A stretch of 64,000 nt of DNA from Uranotaenia lowii (GCF_029784155.1 NC_073692.1:320535726-320599725); one strand, 5' to 3'; positions 45,323 to 58,590 are shown, numbered from the stretch's first letter. Numbers and translations are program-made. The notes: generated from the sequence alone by a model not told the origin.

Positions 45323-47018
45323 GTTCAAGTTTCCTGTAACTGGTTAGCTAATGGCATACAGGATTCACTTTTAGGTCCACAGAACAAGATTTACTGATAT
45401 CTAACCAGTTTAACAAATTTAAACACAACAGAACGACTTAACTCAGGAAAACGTAACTTTAAAATCTGCGCGGCGATCTTCAAATTTCTGCAGCTTCGGT
45501 TTTTTTGTGGGAGTGTGCGTGTGTTATCAAGGGGTTAAGCTATTTTACCGAACGCGCTAGATTTTTTTTCCGTTTGGTAAAACACGGCTGCTGCTGACAT
45601 CTCTTCACGGCGCGTTCGTAAACTGATTTGTTTGGGTGACGGTCTCAAAAATTCACTAATTCACGTGTCTTCAGCCTTTAATCATCTTGATCTGGAGAAG
45701 TTATTCAGCAAACGTCATTAAACGTCAATTGACGGATCATTAAAAAAAAAAAAGTCAAATGTCTGTCTGGCAGATGTTTCGCACCCACTTTTTCCCTCTG
45801 TGTTGTTTTTTTTTCGTTTCACTGCCCCGACTTTTAAACCTCCGGCTTGTTGGTCGCATGCCGCAGTACGCAGAACCAATCATGAAGTCTGCGGCGCGAT
45901 AAAAATTTGTCGATCTTAAGCGACCAACATGCCTCTCAACCGATTTTTTTTTTAAATAAGTGTGAGAGAAATGATCTTTTTTACAGTTTTGGGCACCAAA
46001 AATAAAATTTGTGAGGAAATTTATTCGTTATTTCAAAATTAAGCTAAATGAGAAATCATAAAAAAAAATCTCATCGCATAAAGAAAATAAAAATTCCCCT
46101 CTCATTCCAATCAAGCCGCCATCATGCAGGGCAATTTTTCCACAGTTCACAGTCTGCCAAGTTCCAATGGTAGCGAATGGTTGAACAAAGGCTGAAATAG
46201 TGTTATGGAAGCAACTCTTCAACTCCTTTCATTGGCTGCACTGAATCTTCTTTAAACGCTGAAACATGGTTATAGTTTGTCTTTATTCAACCATTAAGCT
46301 GAAGCAGCAATTACGATTTAGCTCAGCTTTTGTTCAGCGAATTGCCGTTCTTAAGCAGCCAAAATGTTAATTGCGAGTTTAATAACGGCGTGTTCGTAAA
46401 TTGATTTTTTTCTGTCGAAGTGATTTTTTTCATCGATGCTGGCGTTCGTAAATTAAACAAACTTTATAAAAAAGCATTGGAAGGTGATTTGACATCTACC
46501 AAAAAAATCGATGCATTACATAAAAATCAATTTACGAACACGCCATAAGTTGACGAACATAAAACCAACTGTTAATTAAATCTCGACAAAAGACATTAGA
46601 AAAGGCGAAATTGCATGAGGTTACAAAGAGGAATAAAGTTGACTGATTTTCAAATTTCCAAAATGTTGAATACGAATATCACTGTTGATTTATTTACTTT
46701 TATCCTCTTTTCGAACAATAAGTTCATGCTCCCATTTCAAATAAAGCGCCTGAATTGGCGAATTCGCAAAGGCGGTAAAATGTGGTAACACCGAAAAAAT
46801 TGCAATCTGTCACTTTTTTCGGCGATTCGCGTTTCACAACGGCCGGTTTGTTTGTTGCATTTGGACGCCTTGCGTGTGAGCAGAAATAATTGTGTGAATT
46901 ATCTGTAACAAAAAGAGTCCTGTTTGTTCGCGTTTTTCTGAAAAAGAATTCTTTTCATTGCATCGGAAGTAAAGATTTGATATAGAATTGTTATCTCAAT
47001 CGTCCGACTCCACTCGCC
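45323..47018. promoter_or_regulatory. Shared upstream region of DcpS (-) and Cse1 (+)
   Basis: About 1.7 kb between two divergent housekeeping genes, so both promoters should lie here. It contains a short MITE (46387-46544), a lone similar end at about 45607-45630, and an inverted pair TTGTTGGTCGC...GCGACCAACATG near 45848-45930. An acceptor-like CCAGTTACAG just before the DcpS ATG (minus strand, about 45332-45341) suggests a 5' UTR intron. Confidence 0.45.
46387..46544. mobile_element. 158-bp MITE with GGCGTGTTCG inverted ends
   Basis: Starts GGCGTGTTCGTAAATTGATT and ends with its complement. A second inner pair (GTTCGTAAATT) and ATCGATG-type blocks make the whole unit fold back. ATAA near both ends may be the duplication but is not exact at the left border. 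It lies about 475 bp upstream of the Cse1 start codon. Confidence 0.7.
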
Positions 47019-50000
47019 ATGGAAATCAACGAGAACAACTTTGAGCGTCTCGCAAATTATTTGCAACAAACGCTCAGCCCTGATCCTGAAGTGCGTCGCC
47101 CCGGTAAGTCCATTTAAATATGCATTCGACTTGTTCGTACAGATAAGTAAGGTTAGGTCCTTGAATAATTCCCTTGATCCCTTGCAGCGGAACGGTTCAT
47201 CGAGAGCATCGAAATTAGCCAGAATTATCCGCTGTTGTGTTTGCATCTCGTCGAACGACCCCAGGTGGACATCACGATTCGGGTGGCGGCAGCCATTGCG
47301 TTCAAGAACTTTGTCAAACGCAACTGGGGCTATCACTTGGAGAACGATGGCCCCGATAAAGTGGCCGAGTCGGACCGGAACGGAATCAAGTCGATGATTG
47401 TTCCGTTGATGTTGAAGTCACCGCTGTCAATCCAGAAGCAGCTGAGCGATGCGGTATGTATTGTTGGTGAAATTGCATGTAGTTGACGATAATCGTTTTG
47501 TAAAATTACATTATTAATTATGTACATTATATCAAGTCAAGGAAATTTTACAGGGAGAAAAAAAATTCTGGAATGAATGAACACTATGTTTTAGTTAAAG
47601 TTGAATTAGGAACATATCTAACATTACACAAGGAAATAGGTAAAAACTATAGAACTTTAAAAGTAAATTAAAAAAAGATAAATACATTGTAACCTGCTAT
47701 GTGACAAATGAGTAATTGTTACCTAGCGAAATATCGAAATATTTACCGAACAGACGGGCTAAAAATTTTCATCATAATTAGGGTTAGAAGGCCAAAAAAT
47801 TATCGAACGCTCGTTTTAATTTTTTTTTTTCTTTTACCGAAAAATCGAGTATCATAACCGAAATTTCGGCAAATTCTACTGAAATTGTTTTTTTGAATGT
47901 TTGGTAAAGAATAACGAAACCGAACACCCACTAACCGTTCGTAATTTGGAAAATCTGTTTTGCAACCATCCAGGTCAGCATCATCGGCAAGTACGACTTC
48001 CCGCTCAAGTGGCCGCAGCTTATGGACGAAATGATTGAAAAATTTGCTACCGGCGATTTCAACATCATTAACGGTGTCCTCCAGACGGCACATTCGCTCT
48101 TCAAGCGCTACCGGTTCGAATTCAAATCTCAAGAACTGTGGGAAGAGATCAAGTTTGTGTTGGACAAGCTGGCTAAGCCTCTGACGGATTTGCTACAGGC
48201 TACCATTGGGCTGGCCGAAGCGCACTCCAGCAACGAGGAAGCCCTGAAGATTATCTACGGCTCGCTGGTGTTGGTATGTAAGGTATTCTATTCGTTAAAT
48301 TCACAGGATTTGCCTGAATTTTTCGAAGACAATATGGAAACGTGGATGAAAGCGTTCCATGGTATGTTGACGGTAGATATCGGTTGTCTAAAGACCCCGG
48401 ACGATGAGGATGCGGGAGTCTTGGAGCATTTGCGCTCCCAAGTTTGTGAGAATCTCTGCCTGTATGCACAAAAATATGACGAGGAGTTCAGTCCATATAT
48501 GCCGCAATTTGTGACTGCCGTTTGGGAACTGCTCGTTAATACAGGAATTATGACAAAGTACGACACTCTTGTCTCAAATGCATTGAACTTTTTGAGTACG
48601 GTCGCTGACCGAAACCATTATCGGCACCTGTTCGAAGATCCGAATGTATTGGCGAGCATCTGCGAGAAGGTTATCATCCCGAATATGGACTTCCGTTTGT
48701 CGGATGAGGAACTGTTCGAAGACAATCCAGAAGAGTACATTAGGCGAGATATCGAGGGATCTGATGTGGAAACCAGGCGCCGTGCAGCATGTGATTTAGT
48801 CAAGACCCTATTCCAAAACTTCGAGGGAAAAATCATCGAGATATTCGGACAGTATTTGCAGGTTTTGTTGGCTAAATATGCTGAAAATCCAGCCAATAAT
48901 TGGAAAACCAAGGATACCGCAATTTACCTGGTTACGTCAATGGCATCCAAAGGTCAAACTCAGAAGCACGGTGTCACGCAAACTTCCGAGTTGGTCCCAC
49001 TTCCCCAGTTCACCCAGCAGCAAATCATTCCCGAGTTGGAGCGAGCGGACGTCAATGAGCTACCTGTTCTGAAAGCTGATGCCCTCAAGTTCATCATGAC
49101 CTTCCGCACAATTCTGGGACCGCAGATCATTGTAGCTACCCTGCCCTTGGTGGCAAAACATCTGGCCGCTGGAAATGTGGTCGTTCACAGCTATGCCGCA
49201 TGTGCAATCGATAAAATCCTCACCATGAAGGGTCCAGATAACAAACCGATCGTCACGAAGGAAATTTTGGCACCGTTGAGCGCTGAATTGATTACCGGAC
49301 TGTTCGCTGCATTTACCGTCCAAGGCTCTAATGAAAATGAGTACATTATGAAGTGCATAATGCGTACTCTCAACACTCTTCAGGAGGCATCGTTGCCGTT
49401 CATGATTGTAGTGTTGCCAAGACTGACGGAAATACTAACGGTGGTTTCCAGAAATCCATCGAAGCCGCATTTCAATCACTACTTGTTCGAAACATTGTCA
49501 CTATCTGTGAAGTAAGTTTTGGAAAATTGTTATTAGACGTCAGGTTAACTATTTGATTTCTTTTCTAGATTGGTATGCAAGGCAGATCCAAATGCAGTAA
49601 GTTCATTTGAAGAAGCGTTGTTTCCTGTATTCCAAGGAATTTTGCAGCAAGATGTTCTCGGTAAGGTTTCATAGAATCACTGAAAGTTCAAGTTATTATA
49701 TCTGGATCTCTTATAGAATTCATGCCGTATGTTTTCCAAATGCTGTCACTGTTTTTGGAGATTCGCGAGGGAAAGAGTGCCATTCCCGATACCTACCTGT
49801 CGCTGTTTCCCTGCTTGTTGGCACCGGCTTTGTGGGAGCGGCCCGGCAACGTCACGCCGCTGATTCGTCTTCTTTGCGCCTTTGTACGGCAGGCATCACC
49901 TCAGATTAGTGCCGAGGGAAAGCTAAACGGCGTGCTGGGGGTATTCCAGAAGATGATCGCCTCCAAAAGTAACGATCACGAAGGTTTCTATCTGATGCAA

Positions 50001-50782
50001 AACCTGCTGATGCATTATCCTCCGTGAGTTTCATGCTTGTTAAACGTTTTAAATTTTACGTTAAGGATTTGGTTTTGTTTTGTTTCAGTGAGGAGCTCGG
50101 ACAAAGTATGCGTCAAATATTCTCATTGCTTTTCCAGAGATTGAGCTCGTCCAAAACAACGAAATTTGTGCGCAGTTTCATCGTGTTCCTTTGTCTGTAC
50201 GCGGCCCGCGTTGGACCTCAAGCTTTGATTCAAATGATTGATGGAATTCAAGCTTCGTAAGTTTAATGTGATGTTTAAAATATGTTCAATTATAAAAGAA
50301 ACCCTTTTATTTTTAATAGAATGTTCGGAATGGTTATTGAACGAATTTTCATCGCCGATATGAATAAAGTATCCGGGGAGGTTGAACAGAAAATAGTCTC
50401 GGTCGGTGTTACTCGTTTATTGTGCGAGTGTGCCGAAATGATCAGTGAACCGTACGTCAAATTTTGGCCACTACTTTTGCAATCCGTTATCCAGGTCTTC
50501 GAGCTGCCCCCGGATGAGAACAACATCGAAGGGGATACGTTTATCGAGATCGAAGACGTTCCTGGATATCAGGCGGCTTACTCGCAGCTGAACTTTGCCC
50601 AAGCAAAACCAGTTGATCCGCTGCCGGACGTAGCCAATAGTCGGCAATTTTTGGTACAAAATCTCGGCAAGCTGGCTCAAAGCAATCCAGGTAAGATCGG
50701 GGCCCTGGTGTCGTCGTTGACGGCAGCGCACCAGGAAGCCTTGCAAAAATACTGCGCCCAAAGCGGGGTGCAAATTGCATAA
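47019..50782 (+). CDS. Cse1: Exportin-2 / Cse1 (CAS), importin-alpha re-exporter
   Basis: Cse1 is the HEAT-repeat exportin that, with RanGTP, returns importin-alpha to the cytoplasm. Seven exons: 47019-47103, 47188-47453, 47974-49511, 49569-49660, 49717-50023, 50089-50256 and 50320-50782, all GT-AG with matching phases, total 972 residues, the usual family length. The N-terminus (LANYLQQTLSPDPEVRRPAE) leads into the importin-beta N-terminal domain (ITIRVAAAIAFKNFVKRNW). The conserved central part includes YDFPLKWPQLMDEM and DNPEEYIRRDIEGSDVETRR. The C-terminal part has FMPYVFQMLSLFLE and MFGMVIERIFIAD. No frame damage. AATAAA at 50905-50910 is 123 bp past the stop. Confidence 0.96.
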
Positions 50783-50904
50783 AGTGAATTCTTGCTTGCT
50801 TATTGCACTAGGTGTTACTGTATGATTAGTTATTTCTTTTTCTGTTCGAAGCCAACTACATTGATGCATAGAATAGTTCACCAGTATAGCTGTAAATGTC
50901 TAAC

Positions 50905-50910
50905 AATAAA
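50905..50910 (+). terminator. Probable Cse1 polyadenylation signal
   Basis: Canonical AATAAA 123 bp downstream of the Cse1 stop codon. Confidence 0.6.
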
Positions 50911-52316
50911 ACTACTAAGTGTTACTTTTTGATAAGAAGGGGTGTGTACCTATTTGTTAGAGAAATTCCGTATGTATGCAGCAGTTTTGTACGCTGTATA
51001 GTTGTGAGATACCTGGAGACTGGAGGTTCAAAAAAAAAATATTGTGAGGAACTTCAAGAAGTTGTGAAGACATCTGCCATAGTGAAGATCGTCAAGAAAT
51101 GCCTATATTAATGAAGTCCTTGCAATAGTGCGACGAAATAGGCGAAAGATTTCGCCATATCGAATCAAAGACTCCGTCGGCTCCGACGTCCACATGGCGA
51201 GAGAAACGTGCATCGGTGATATCAGGAATTAGTCACCTGGTACTTTAAATTGCAGAACATTTACAAGGTTCATTTTGTGTCTGAAGTAGCCTATGAACCT
51301 GATTTGTCTTAAAGGTAAATTGAATGCATTTGAAAGAAAAAGCATGTGTTTTGATCAATTTATCTGTTTGTTTCAATGTAGTATTTCAAAGGTCAGAGGG
51401 AACATTCCCAGGAAAATTCATCAAGTTGCTGCTGGAGGAGCAGGTGGTGGAAACATTACTTCTTTTTGGAAATGTCATCGAAATCAAAACCAGGTAAGTA
51501 TGTGAATAATTTTGTTATAATTTTTTATTCATTCCATCGACTGTTCAGACAAATCTCACTATTCACATTTCTTATTGGGTTTGACCGCAGACAAACACAC
51601 GTAACACTTCGTAGTTATTTTCTTCGGAACTTCAACCTTAGGCATTGTAGGCATTATCGCAATCAAACTCTTATGAGTATTACGTTTTATGCTCCATCAC
51701 GTAGCAATGACGATAGTGTTACGCCTGTTTGTGATTAGATCACACCACAAACAGTATGATTTTCATCTTTCAATCATTATCCGTTTTATTAGCACTTTAA
51801 AAGAAATCTAGTTTTTAAAACTTACAATTGCAGCTTTAACTTTACGTTTTAAAAAACACTCAGAAATACAATCAATCTGAAATTGGAAAGGCACGACAAA
51901 CCAAAATACTTTTTTTTTTAATTTAATTTTGTCAGTTTTTCCTTCCCGATGATGTACACTATAAACAATTAATCGTTTCATATGACACAAACTTTTGCTG
52001 TAGATTAAACATATATCCATTTAAAATGAAAAAGGAATGGCGTTAGAGCGTTAAAAGAGGTAAAGTTCCGTTTGTATGAATGTATGTAGGTTATTGAGCA
52101 TGATGAATCCACTTCTTCAGAGATGGCAAATAAATATGAATGGTTATACTAAAATAGGACAAAAAATTTGAAAGTGGAGTCGAACAGTAGCAGTAATAGT
52201 GGGAACCTAACAATATGTAATTAGTTTGCATTCATAGGAGTTGTCTATCGGTGTTTCCGTTGTCGTTTCAGTACGTCTGTTTTGCTCATACGGTTTTAAT
52301 ACTTGAAGAAGGATAT
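50911..52316. other. Intergenic DNA between convergent Cse1 and Shark
   Basis: AT-rich, no recognised gene or element. The right part should be the Shark 3' UTR; TTTATT at 51785-51790 is AATAAA on the minus strand. Confidence 0.45.
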
Positions 52317-55300
52317 CTATCGGAGCACATTGGCGTTGATTTCCCGACCGGTTTGGACCATCTCCTGCAGATTTTGATACTCGATATCGTCGGCGAAGAA
52401 ACGGGTCAAGAATTTGAAGGTTGGCCGTGCCTTCGGGTTGTAGTTCCAACAGCTTTTCATAATTTCAAACACCTTATCGGGGCAGAGGTCCGGCTGCGCT
52501 AGCCGCTGGTTATTCTCGATCAGTTTGATCACATCGACGCCCTTCATATCGTGGTACGGGGGCGCTCCGAGCGAGAACATTTCCCACATTGTGACACCGA
52601 AGGACCATACATCGCTGGCGTGCGAGAAGGTTCCGTAGTTGAAACTTTCCGGAGCGTACCTTTTTTTAATGAAAAAAAAATGATATCGTTAAAAATAGGG
52701 ATAGAGTCAACGGGATAAAGCATTACCATTTGATAGGCCACTTTCCACCTTGACTGGCCCGATAGTAATCGTCGCCAGCTCCAATAGCACGTGAAAGCCC
52801 AAAGTCGGAGATTTTCGCCTGGTAGCGTGATGCTAACAGAATGTTCCTCGCTGCTAAGTCCCGATGGACAAAGTGATGTTGCTCCAGGTACTGCATTCCT
52901 GTAAAATGAAATCAGCAAAATTTTCGCGTTAAAAATCGTTACAGTATCTATATCTTTGAGGTCGCACAGAAGCAGCTCCATTGTTTCCAGAAAACAAAAA
53001 AGTTCTACCGAAAGTTCAACCTTCGCTCAACGTAGTATCAATGTGGCGGGATAAGGATCCAGACGGGCGATCGTGAGGTGATCAAAAAATAGAAATAGCA
53101 CCTCGAACGTGTGCTGTGACAGGCTGCGACCGACACAAGACGGGTAGAAAATTGACCTCATCGGCGAGGGTCACAACGATCGAAGCTGCGAGGATAAGAC
53201 TCCTTCGCAGTGGAAGTTACTGGAAAAGAATTATTCCTCGATCGGGAAATACCGCGAGTAGTGTGGCTCTCGACACCGGGCGAGTCATTTGGGTTGGTGT
53301 GGGATGACGTCTTCGTTGGGAATAATCCGAGTCGTTACATTAAGACAAAGCGCGTGTGCTGTAATCGGCACGAGTCTAAAATAAGCTGCTCCCGACCGAA
53401 AACAACAGGTAAAAGGTGGTGATCTGTTTCCTCTTGAGTATGTAGTCAATCCTACCAATAGAGTGAAAAAAAAACCAAAGAACTCACCAACTGGGTGAGT
53501 GAAGAAATAGCGCTGCAGAAATTTTTGAGAAACAGAGCGAAACAATTTTTGTTTTCTACAGGGTCGTTGTTGAGGAGCTAAATTCCCATTTTGAGCCAAT
53601 CAGCTAGTACGTGGCCAACAGACCCTGCTGCAGGCAGACGGAGGTGCTCCGGGCAGTTGGTATGCGCCCGTGGAGCAGTGTTGCCAGTTCCTTTGATAGT
53701 CGTCTCGTCGAAAAAGCTGTGATATTCCTGTGCCGAATCAACTGTGATATAGATGTTGTTCGTCTTGTTTGTCAGTTTGTACGCTAATGTAGGAAATACG
53801 GGCCCGTAAGTAGAATAAAATAATGTAAGCTAGCCTTGGTTTTGAAAATGTCCTATAGCTAAATCTCGAGTCGTTAGAGGAGAGATCGGGCCTTGAGTCG
53901 TGCAGAGAAGAGGTATTTATACGTTAAACTCGAGTCAATGCGAGGAAGGGTCGGATTTCGAGTCGTTAGAAGGCACTTCACGTACACCGACTAACGAACT
54001 AAGGTGCCTAGAATCCCGTGACGGTAAGGTAAGGACTCGACTATCGTCACTTCACGTGCGGCGCAGAATAAGAGCTCATGGCCTCGAGTCGCCAAGAGAC
54101 GTTTGTGTGGGAACCTCGAGTCGTTACGAGGAGATGTCGGTTCTCGAGTCGTTAGAGGATTGTGCCACTCCCACGATAGTTCGGGGTGGAAACTAAAGTC
54201 CGCGGCCTCAGGTGGAGTATACGAAAAAGGAGGTATACATGGAGTATATCCTGACCCTGCCACACAAACCCAGAGCAGTAAACTGAAAGGACGCGGTAGC
54301 TCGCCGTAACTTGGGGTGCAATCGACGTCAATGAGGATTCTTAACGATGATTCCACCAGAAAGGGTTGTCACACCACACCACCTTTTTATTGGTTTCAAA
54401 GCCGATTACGATACGATTAACCTTGACGAGCTTTTATGGGAAGCTGACCAGACTGACCCAGGCTCCAATACATGGAACCAGGCGATGTGTGTACATTTTG
54501 CGTGATTTTTTGGTGCTAGAAGGTGTTGCTCGTCTAGCGGTGGGCGAAGTGTGGGACACATCTTTCCACAGCTCCAAGACAATATGTAACATGTAAATGA
54601 CGCTCATTAGACCGATAGTCCTCTCTGGTCACAAGAAGTGGACACTGCTCGGAAAGGACCTTGCGTACACTCTGAGTATTCGAGCGACGAGTGCTAAGAT
54701 CTATCTTTATCTTAACTCCACGCTACTATGGAAAACCCTCTCAAAACAAAACATCTTTAACTTACCGGATGCAATCTGAGCTGCCCAGATAATCAGTTCC
54801 AACTTGGGATTGATGGTGTTTTTGTTCGTCAGAATGTAGTCCAACATCGATCCCAGTGGAACCATTTCCTCTACCATCATGAGCGGCGGTCCTTTACAGA
54901 TTCCAATCAGCTTAACGATGCAATGGTGCCGCAATCGAATCATCACACTGGCTTCCCTCAGGAAATCTACCCGATTTCTTTTTCCGTGGCTTTCGACCAG
55001 CTGTTTGATGGCGACCGGTAGAAATTCAGCCGAATTCTGTCTGGATCGGGTCACTGGCACAGGGTAGTCCGAACCAGGTTCCAACTGGCAAGGGGCCAAC
55101 AATCCCTGATAGACGTAACCGAACTCGCCTCGTCCGAGTATTTTCTGCGTAAGGATGCATTCTTTGGGAATGAAATAGTTCGGTCGGTTGGAAATGCTTC
55201 GATTGAGACGTTTGGCATCCTCATCCTGTTGGTTCTGGATAATGGAGAGGAATTCCGAGTCGCCAGATTGAATGCTATCCCGGCTGGTAGTCGATTGGCT

Positions 55301-57592
55301 CGAGTTCAACCGTTCAAATGGTCCACCAGGTCGGAACGCGTGCTGCAGAGCTGGTGGTGGACTGGTCGGAGAAGCGCATTCCTCCACCGATAGGCTACTG
55401 ATGATTGGGATGTTCCGAGTGGCCACGTAATTCGTAGCCATTGGTTTTGGCGGAAGATTATTGTTTTCCGTTGGCAGAGGCTAAAATGAGACAATCATGA
55501 GTAAGGAATTTCAAAGAAGGGATTGGGGTTCAATCCAATACTTACAATTGGTGGCCTTGGAGCAGGAACGGCCGGTGGTGCATCAATGAAATAGATTTCC
55601 TCGTTACTGTTATCCAGCTGGCTGGTATCGATGCCCAGATCTTTATCACTTTCGGTGAAATAGTCGAGAGAGTTCGTGGTGGGGAAGTTGGTCGGTGTAG
55701 CTACACTCGAGGCATCCACCGATCGCCTTGGCGCCAGCGGTGGAGGAGAGCTAGGGTGATCAGCAAGAGCATTGTGGTTGTTGTTGTTGTTCATTCTATC
55801 CATCAGTATGGATGGGTGTATGGACGGGATGGCTGGAGGTTCTCCAATATCGATGTCTACGATGGCACAATTGTTACTAGGTATGTTGTACACTTCTCCT
55901 GATTGATCCGGAGAGGTGGCTGACGGGATAAAATCGGATGAAAAACTAAGTTGTTGTAGCACCTTGGAAGAGCTGACGTGGGCAATCAGACTATCACGGT
56001 TCAGTTGGCACTCGTCGGCCGGAGGCTTCTGTCGCAGTTTGCTTTTACGCAAACTTTTAACACCATCTATGATGATGTTTTTCTTCTTCTTCAACGTCGA
56101 AGTGTTTGATTTAGCTTTGCTCTCGTCGATGTTGGGCGATGTTTTTGGAGTAGTTTCCCCTCTATCGGGACTCCGGTCGAACAAACCAACTTTGTTCATT
56201 TGTGCGAGAATAATATCATTCGGGACCGAAAGGTTACGAGAAGGAGCTGCAGGGTGTTGGGGCTTTGGGATATTATTGTCACTTGATTTGCGGAAGTAGG
56301 ACGTACTTCCATTACTGGTGGAGGAGAAACGTGCGCTGGAAGGCGATGACGCTTCAGAAGTATTCGATAGTCTAGGTTTGGTTTTTGGTATCGTGGAAAA
56401 CAGCGGGATCGGCGGTTTAGGTTTCGGTGGCACCGGATACTTCAAATTGATTTGTAATCCATCAGAAAAACGACCGTAGTGTTCTATGAGATGTTCTAAG
56501 GATTTCATGAAAGGACCATCATCAATGTACAGGTAGTTTTGCTGTCTGCGAATAATAAAATGCCTCGCTTCTCCGTCATAGAGCAACGTTAGCACATCGA
56601 CTCCATGCTTTGATGAGTATCGGACCAAATAAGCTCCTGATGCGTCCTTAATATCGGAATGATTTTCTTTATCATCTTTGCACAAAATGGGAGCCAATTT
56701 AAGAGCGTGTTCGTTCAAAATTTCAACCGCAACGTTTCGATCGAGGGTGCCGTGGTACCACTGATTTTTATGAGATGCAGGCGGTGAAGGTTCAAAGTTC
56801 GTCAGATATTCAACTACCGCTGTGTGTCCTCTGTCCTTTGCCATATCTACGGGCAAGAGACCAAACGTTGTTCGAGGCATATGAGGAATCTGTCTATTAA
56901 GCAGATATTTTATTGCATCAAGGTTTCCATTCATCGCAGCCTCATGTAAAGGAACAAATCCTGTGTCCTTATTCCGTGCCTGAGGACTAGCTCCCGCCTC
57001 AACCAAAAGCTCTACCATTTCTAGTCCATCCGACCGCCGACAAGCGTACTGAAAAAAAAAACATACAAATTCAATCTCTCAAATTTTTTTTTATCCGATC
57101 CACTTACGTGCAACGGCGTGTTTCCTTCCGCATCTCGGTTGTGGATGTTCGAGCCCCGTTCAATGAGTTTCTGAAGAATTTTGGCGTCCGCATTCAAGCA
57201 GGCCAAATGTACTGCCGTCTGTCCGTCTTGATTTTTTGAGTCAATGTTTCGGTAGCCGCATTTCAGTAGCTCGGACACGATGATGTAGTTGTTCTCCTTG
57301 GTAGCTCGGTGCAACAGATTAGTCGTTCCGTGACGTCGAACGTCCGGTGGCGGAGGATCCTGCCGGCAGATGGCCTGCAGTCTCGTTACCAGCCCACTTG
57401 ACGATTCCCGGTAGTGCTCGATCAGCGAATCCAACCCGTGGATCGGCTCGTGATCGTTGATGGAGAAGAATGCATCGTCGCCGTGCCGGCGAATTTGGTA
57501 GTGCACGACCTCGTTCTGGAAAAGCACCGACAGCACGAAGTCACCCTCGGACGAGTTGCTTTCCCGGACCATGAAGATGCCGTCGCCATTCT
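52317..57592 (-). CDS. Shark: Shark-type non-receptor tyrosine kinase (SH2-ankyrin-SH2-kinase), 5' exon missing
   Basis: Shark acts downstream of immunoreceptor-like proteins such as Draper and in epithelial signalling. Exons on -: 57592-57108, 57048-55546, 55480-54766, 52898-52727, 52659-52317, all GT-AG in phase, 1071 residues plus stop. Order: rest of the first SH2 ([19 protein letters not shown]), ankyrin repeats ([25 protein letters not shown]), second SH2 ([15 protein letters not shown] ... GAYLVRYSS). A Pro/Ser-rich linker of more than 400 residues precedes the kinase with [32 protein letters not shown] and DVWSFGV. All catalytic residues are present. The exon with the start and the first SH2 strand was not found between 57600 and 64000, so it probably lies beyond the window. 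Confidence 0.93.
53000..53859. other. Shark intron, left TE debris
   Basis: Part of the 1.87-kb intron before the catalytic-loop exon. Moderately GC-rich sequence (53060-53420) resembles the leader of a LINE but carries no recognised domain. Confidence 0.35.
53860..54330 (+). repeat. GC-rich dispersed repeat, copy 2, with iterated CTCGAGTCGTTAGAGG units
   Basis: TCGAGTCGTTAGAGG-like units recur at least five times between about 53865 and 54155, with variable spacers. Near 54265-54310 the segment ACCCAGAGCAGTAAACTGAA followed by GGACGCGGTAGC matches the minus strand of copy 1 (about 7340-7380) with some differences. Confidence 0.6.
54395..54715 (+). pseudogene. RTE-type LINE fragment in the Shark intron
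   Basis: Two short blocks resemble the RTE relics elsewhere in the window: 54400-54470 resembles the RT domain A region of the minus-strand copy (about 33900-33985), and 54597-54715 resembles 57937-58055 (CATTAGACCG ... TATTCGAGCGACGAG). Heavily degenerate. Confidence 0.65.
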
Positions 57593-57639
57593 CTGAAAGG
57601 TTTACAGATAAAGTAGATATTACTTATGGTAAGATCATG

Positions 57640-57830
57640 TGCGGCCCTATATCTGCTACTCTGGGTCCATAGATACAGCTGGTTGACTACGCGCTAAACC
57701 CCACCAACGGGCTTTGACCTTGACCCTATCCGGGACATTGGTGAAGATGAGATTTTATAGGAAGGTAATTCTCGCGCTAGGCCCGACCTCTTCTCTTATC
57801 GACTCGTAGTCTGGCCAATCCCACTCGGAA
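57640..57830 (-). repeat. GC-rich dispersed repeat, copy 3 (partial), next to an RTE 3' end
   Basis: TGCTACTCTGGGTCCAT at about 57654 matches copy 1 near 7370 in the same orientation, and CTCGCGCTAGGCCC near 57772 matches CTCGCGCTAAGCGC near 7509. The block abuts the RTE coding fragment at about 57831. Confidence 0.6.
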
Positions 57831-58376
57831 GTGAAGTTATCCTACCGGCGGCGAGTTATCAGCGGGAGTCGTGTCTACTATGAACTCCACAAGCAACTGC
57901 GGTCGAGAAGACTTAGCCCTCGCACGAAGTGTAACCTGTATATTACGCTCATTAGACCGGTTGTTCTCTACGGGCGCGAGACATGGATATTGCTCGAAAA
58001 GGACCTGAGTACACTCGGAGTATTCGAGCGACGAGAGTTAAGAATCATCTTTGGCGGCGTGCAGGAAAATGCAGTGTGGAGGCGAAGGATGAATCACGAG
58101 CTCGCGCGACTCTATGATGAATATAGTATTCAGAAGATGACGAAGGCTGGCCAGATAAGCTGGGCAGGACATGTTGTGAGAATGCCGGACGACTGTCCTG
58201 AAAAACAGGTGTTCGCTACGAATCCGGTAGGAACAAGTCGAGCAGAGGCGCAACGAGCGAGGTGGTTAGACCGAGTGGAGCGTGATGTGGCGAATTTGGG
58301 ATGTCCAAGAAATTGGAGAACGGTTGCCATGGATCGAGTGAGCTTTAGGAATTATGGTCGTCAAGTTATGTCGTGA
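57831..58376 (+). pseudogene. RTE-type LINE, C-terminal ORF fragment
   Basis: 181 codons ending in TGA, 5'-truncated. It shows the C-terminal region after the RT: LIRPVVLYGRETWILLEKDL, GVFERRELRIIFGG, AGQISWAGHVVRMPDDCPEK and WLDRVERDVANLGCPRNW. The same family gives the minus-strand relic at 33211-35310. The frame is intact for its length, so this copy is younger than the other two. It lies upstream of the visible Shark exons, probably in a Shark intron. Confidence 0.82.
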
Positions 58377-58590
58377 GACGGATTAACGAAAACAAAAAAA
58401 AAAGTTTTCCTACCACGCACGCGATTTACACACATAGGCTGTAGATGCATCAACTTTGAAGTTTCAACTACTTATATATAAAAAAAAATAAACTGTGGGG
58501 TCGACCGCCCCCCTCCGATGGAGTTAGTCTACTCCGATCGTGCTACAGCCTTTTTCCTAGAAACTTTAGGTTTTTATATCACGTTTCTTT
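58377..58590. other. RTE tail and short spacer
   Basis: A-rich tail after the RTE ORF, then AT-rich spacer with a run of C near 58507-58514. No further feature seen. Confidence 0.4.
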
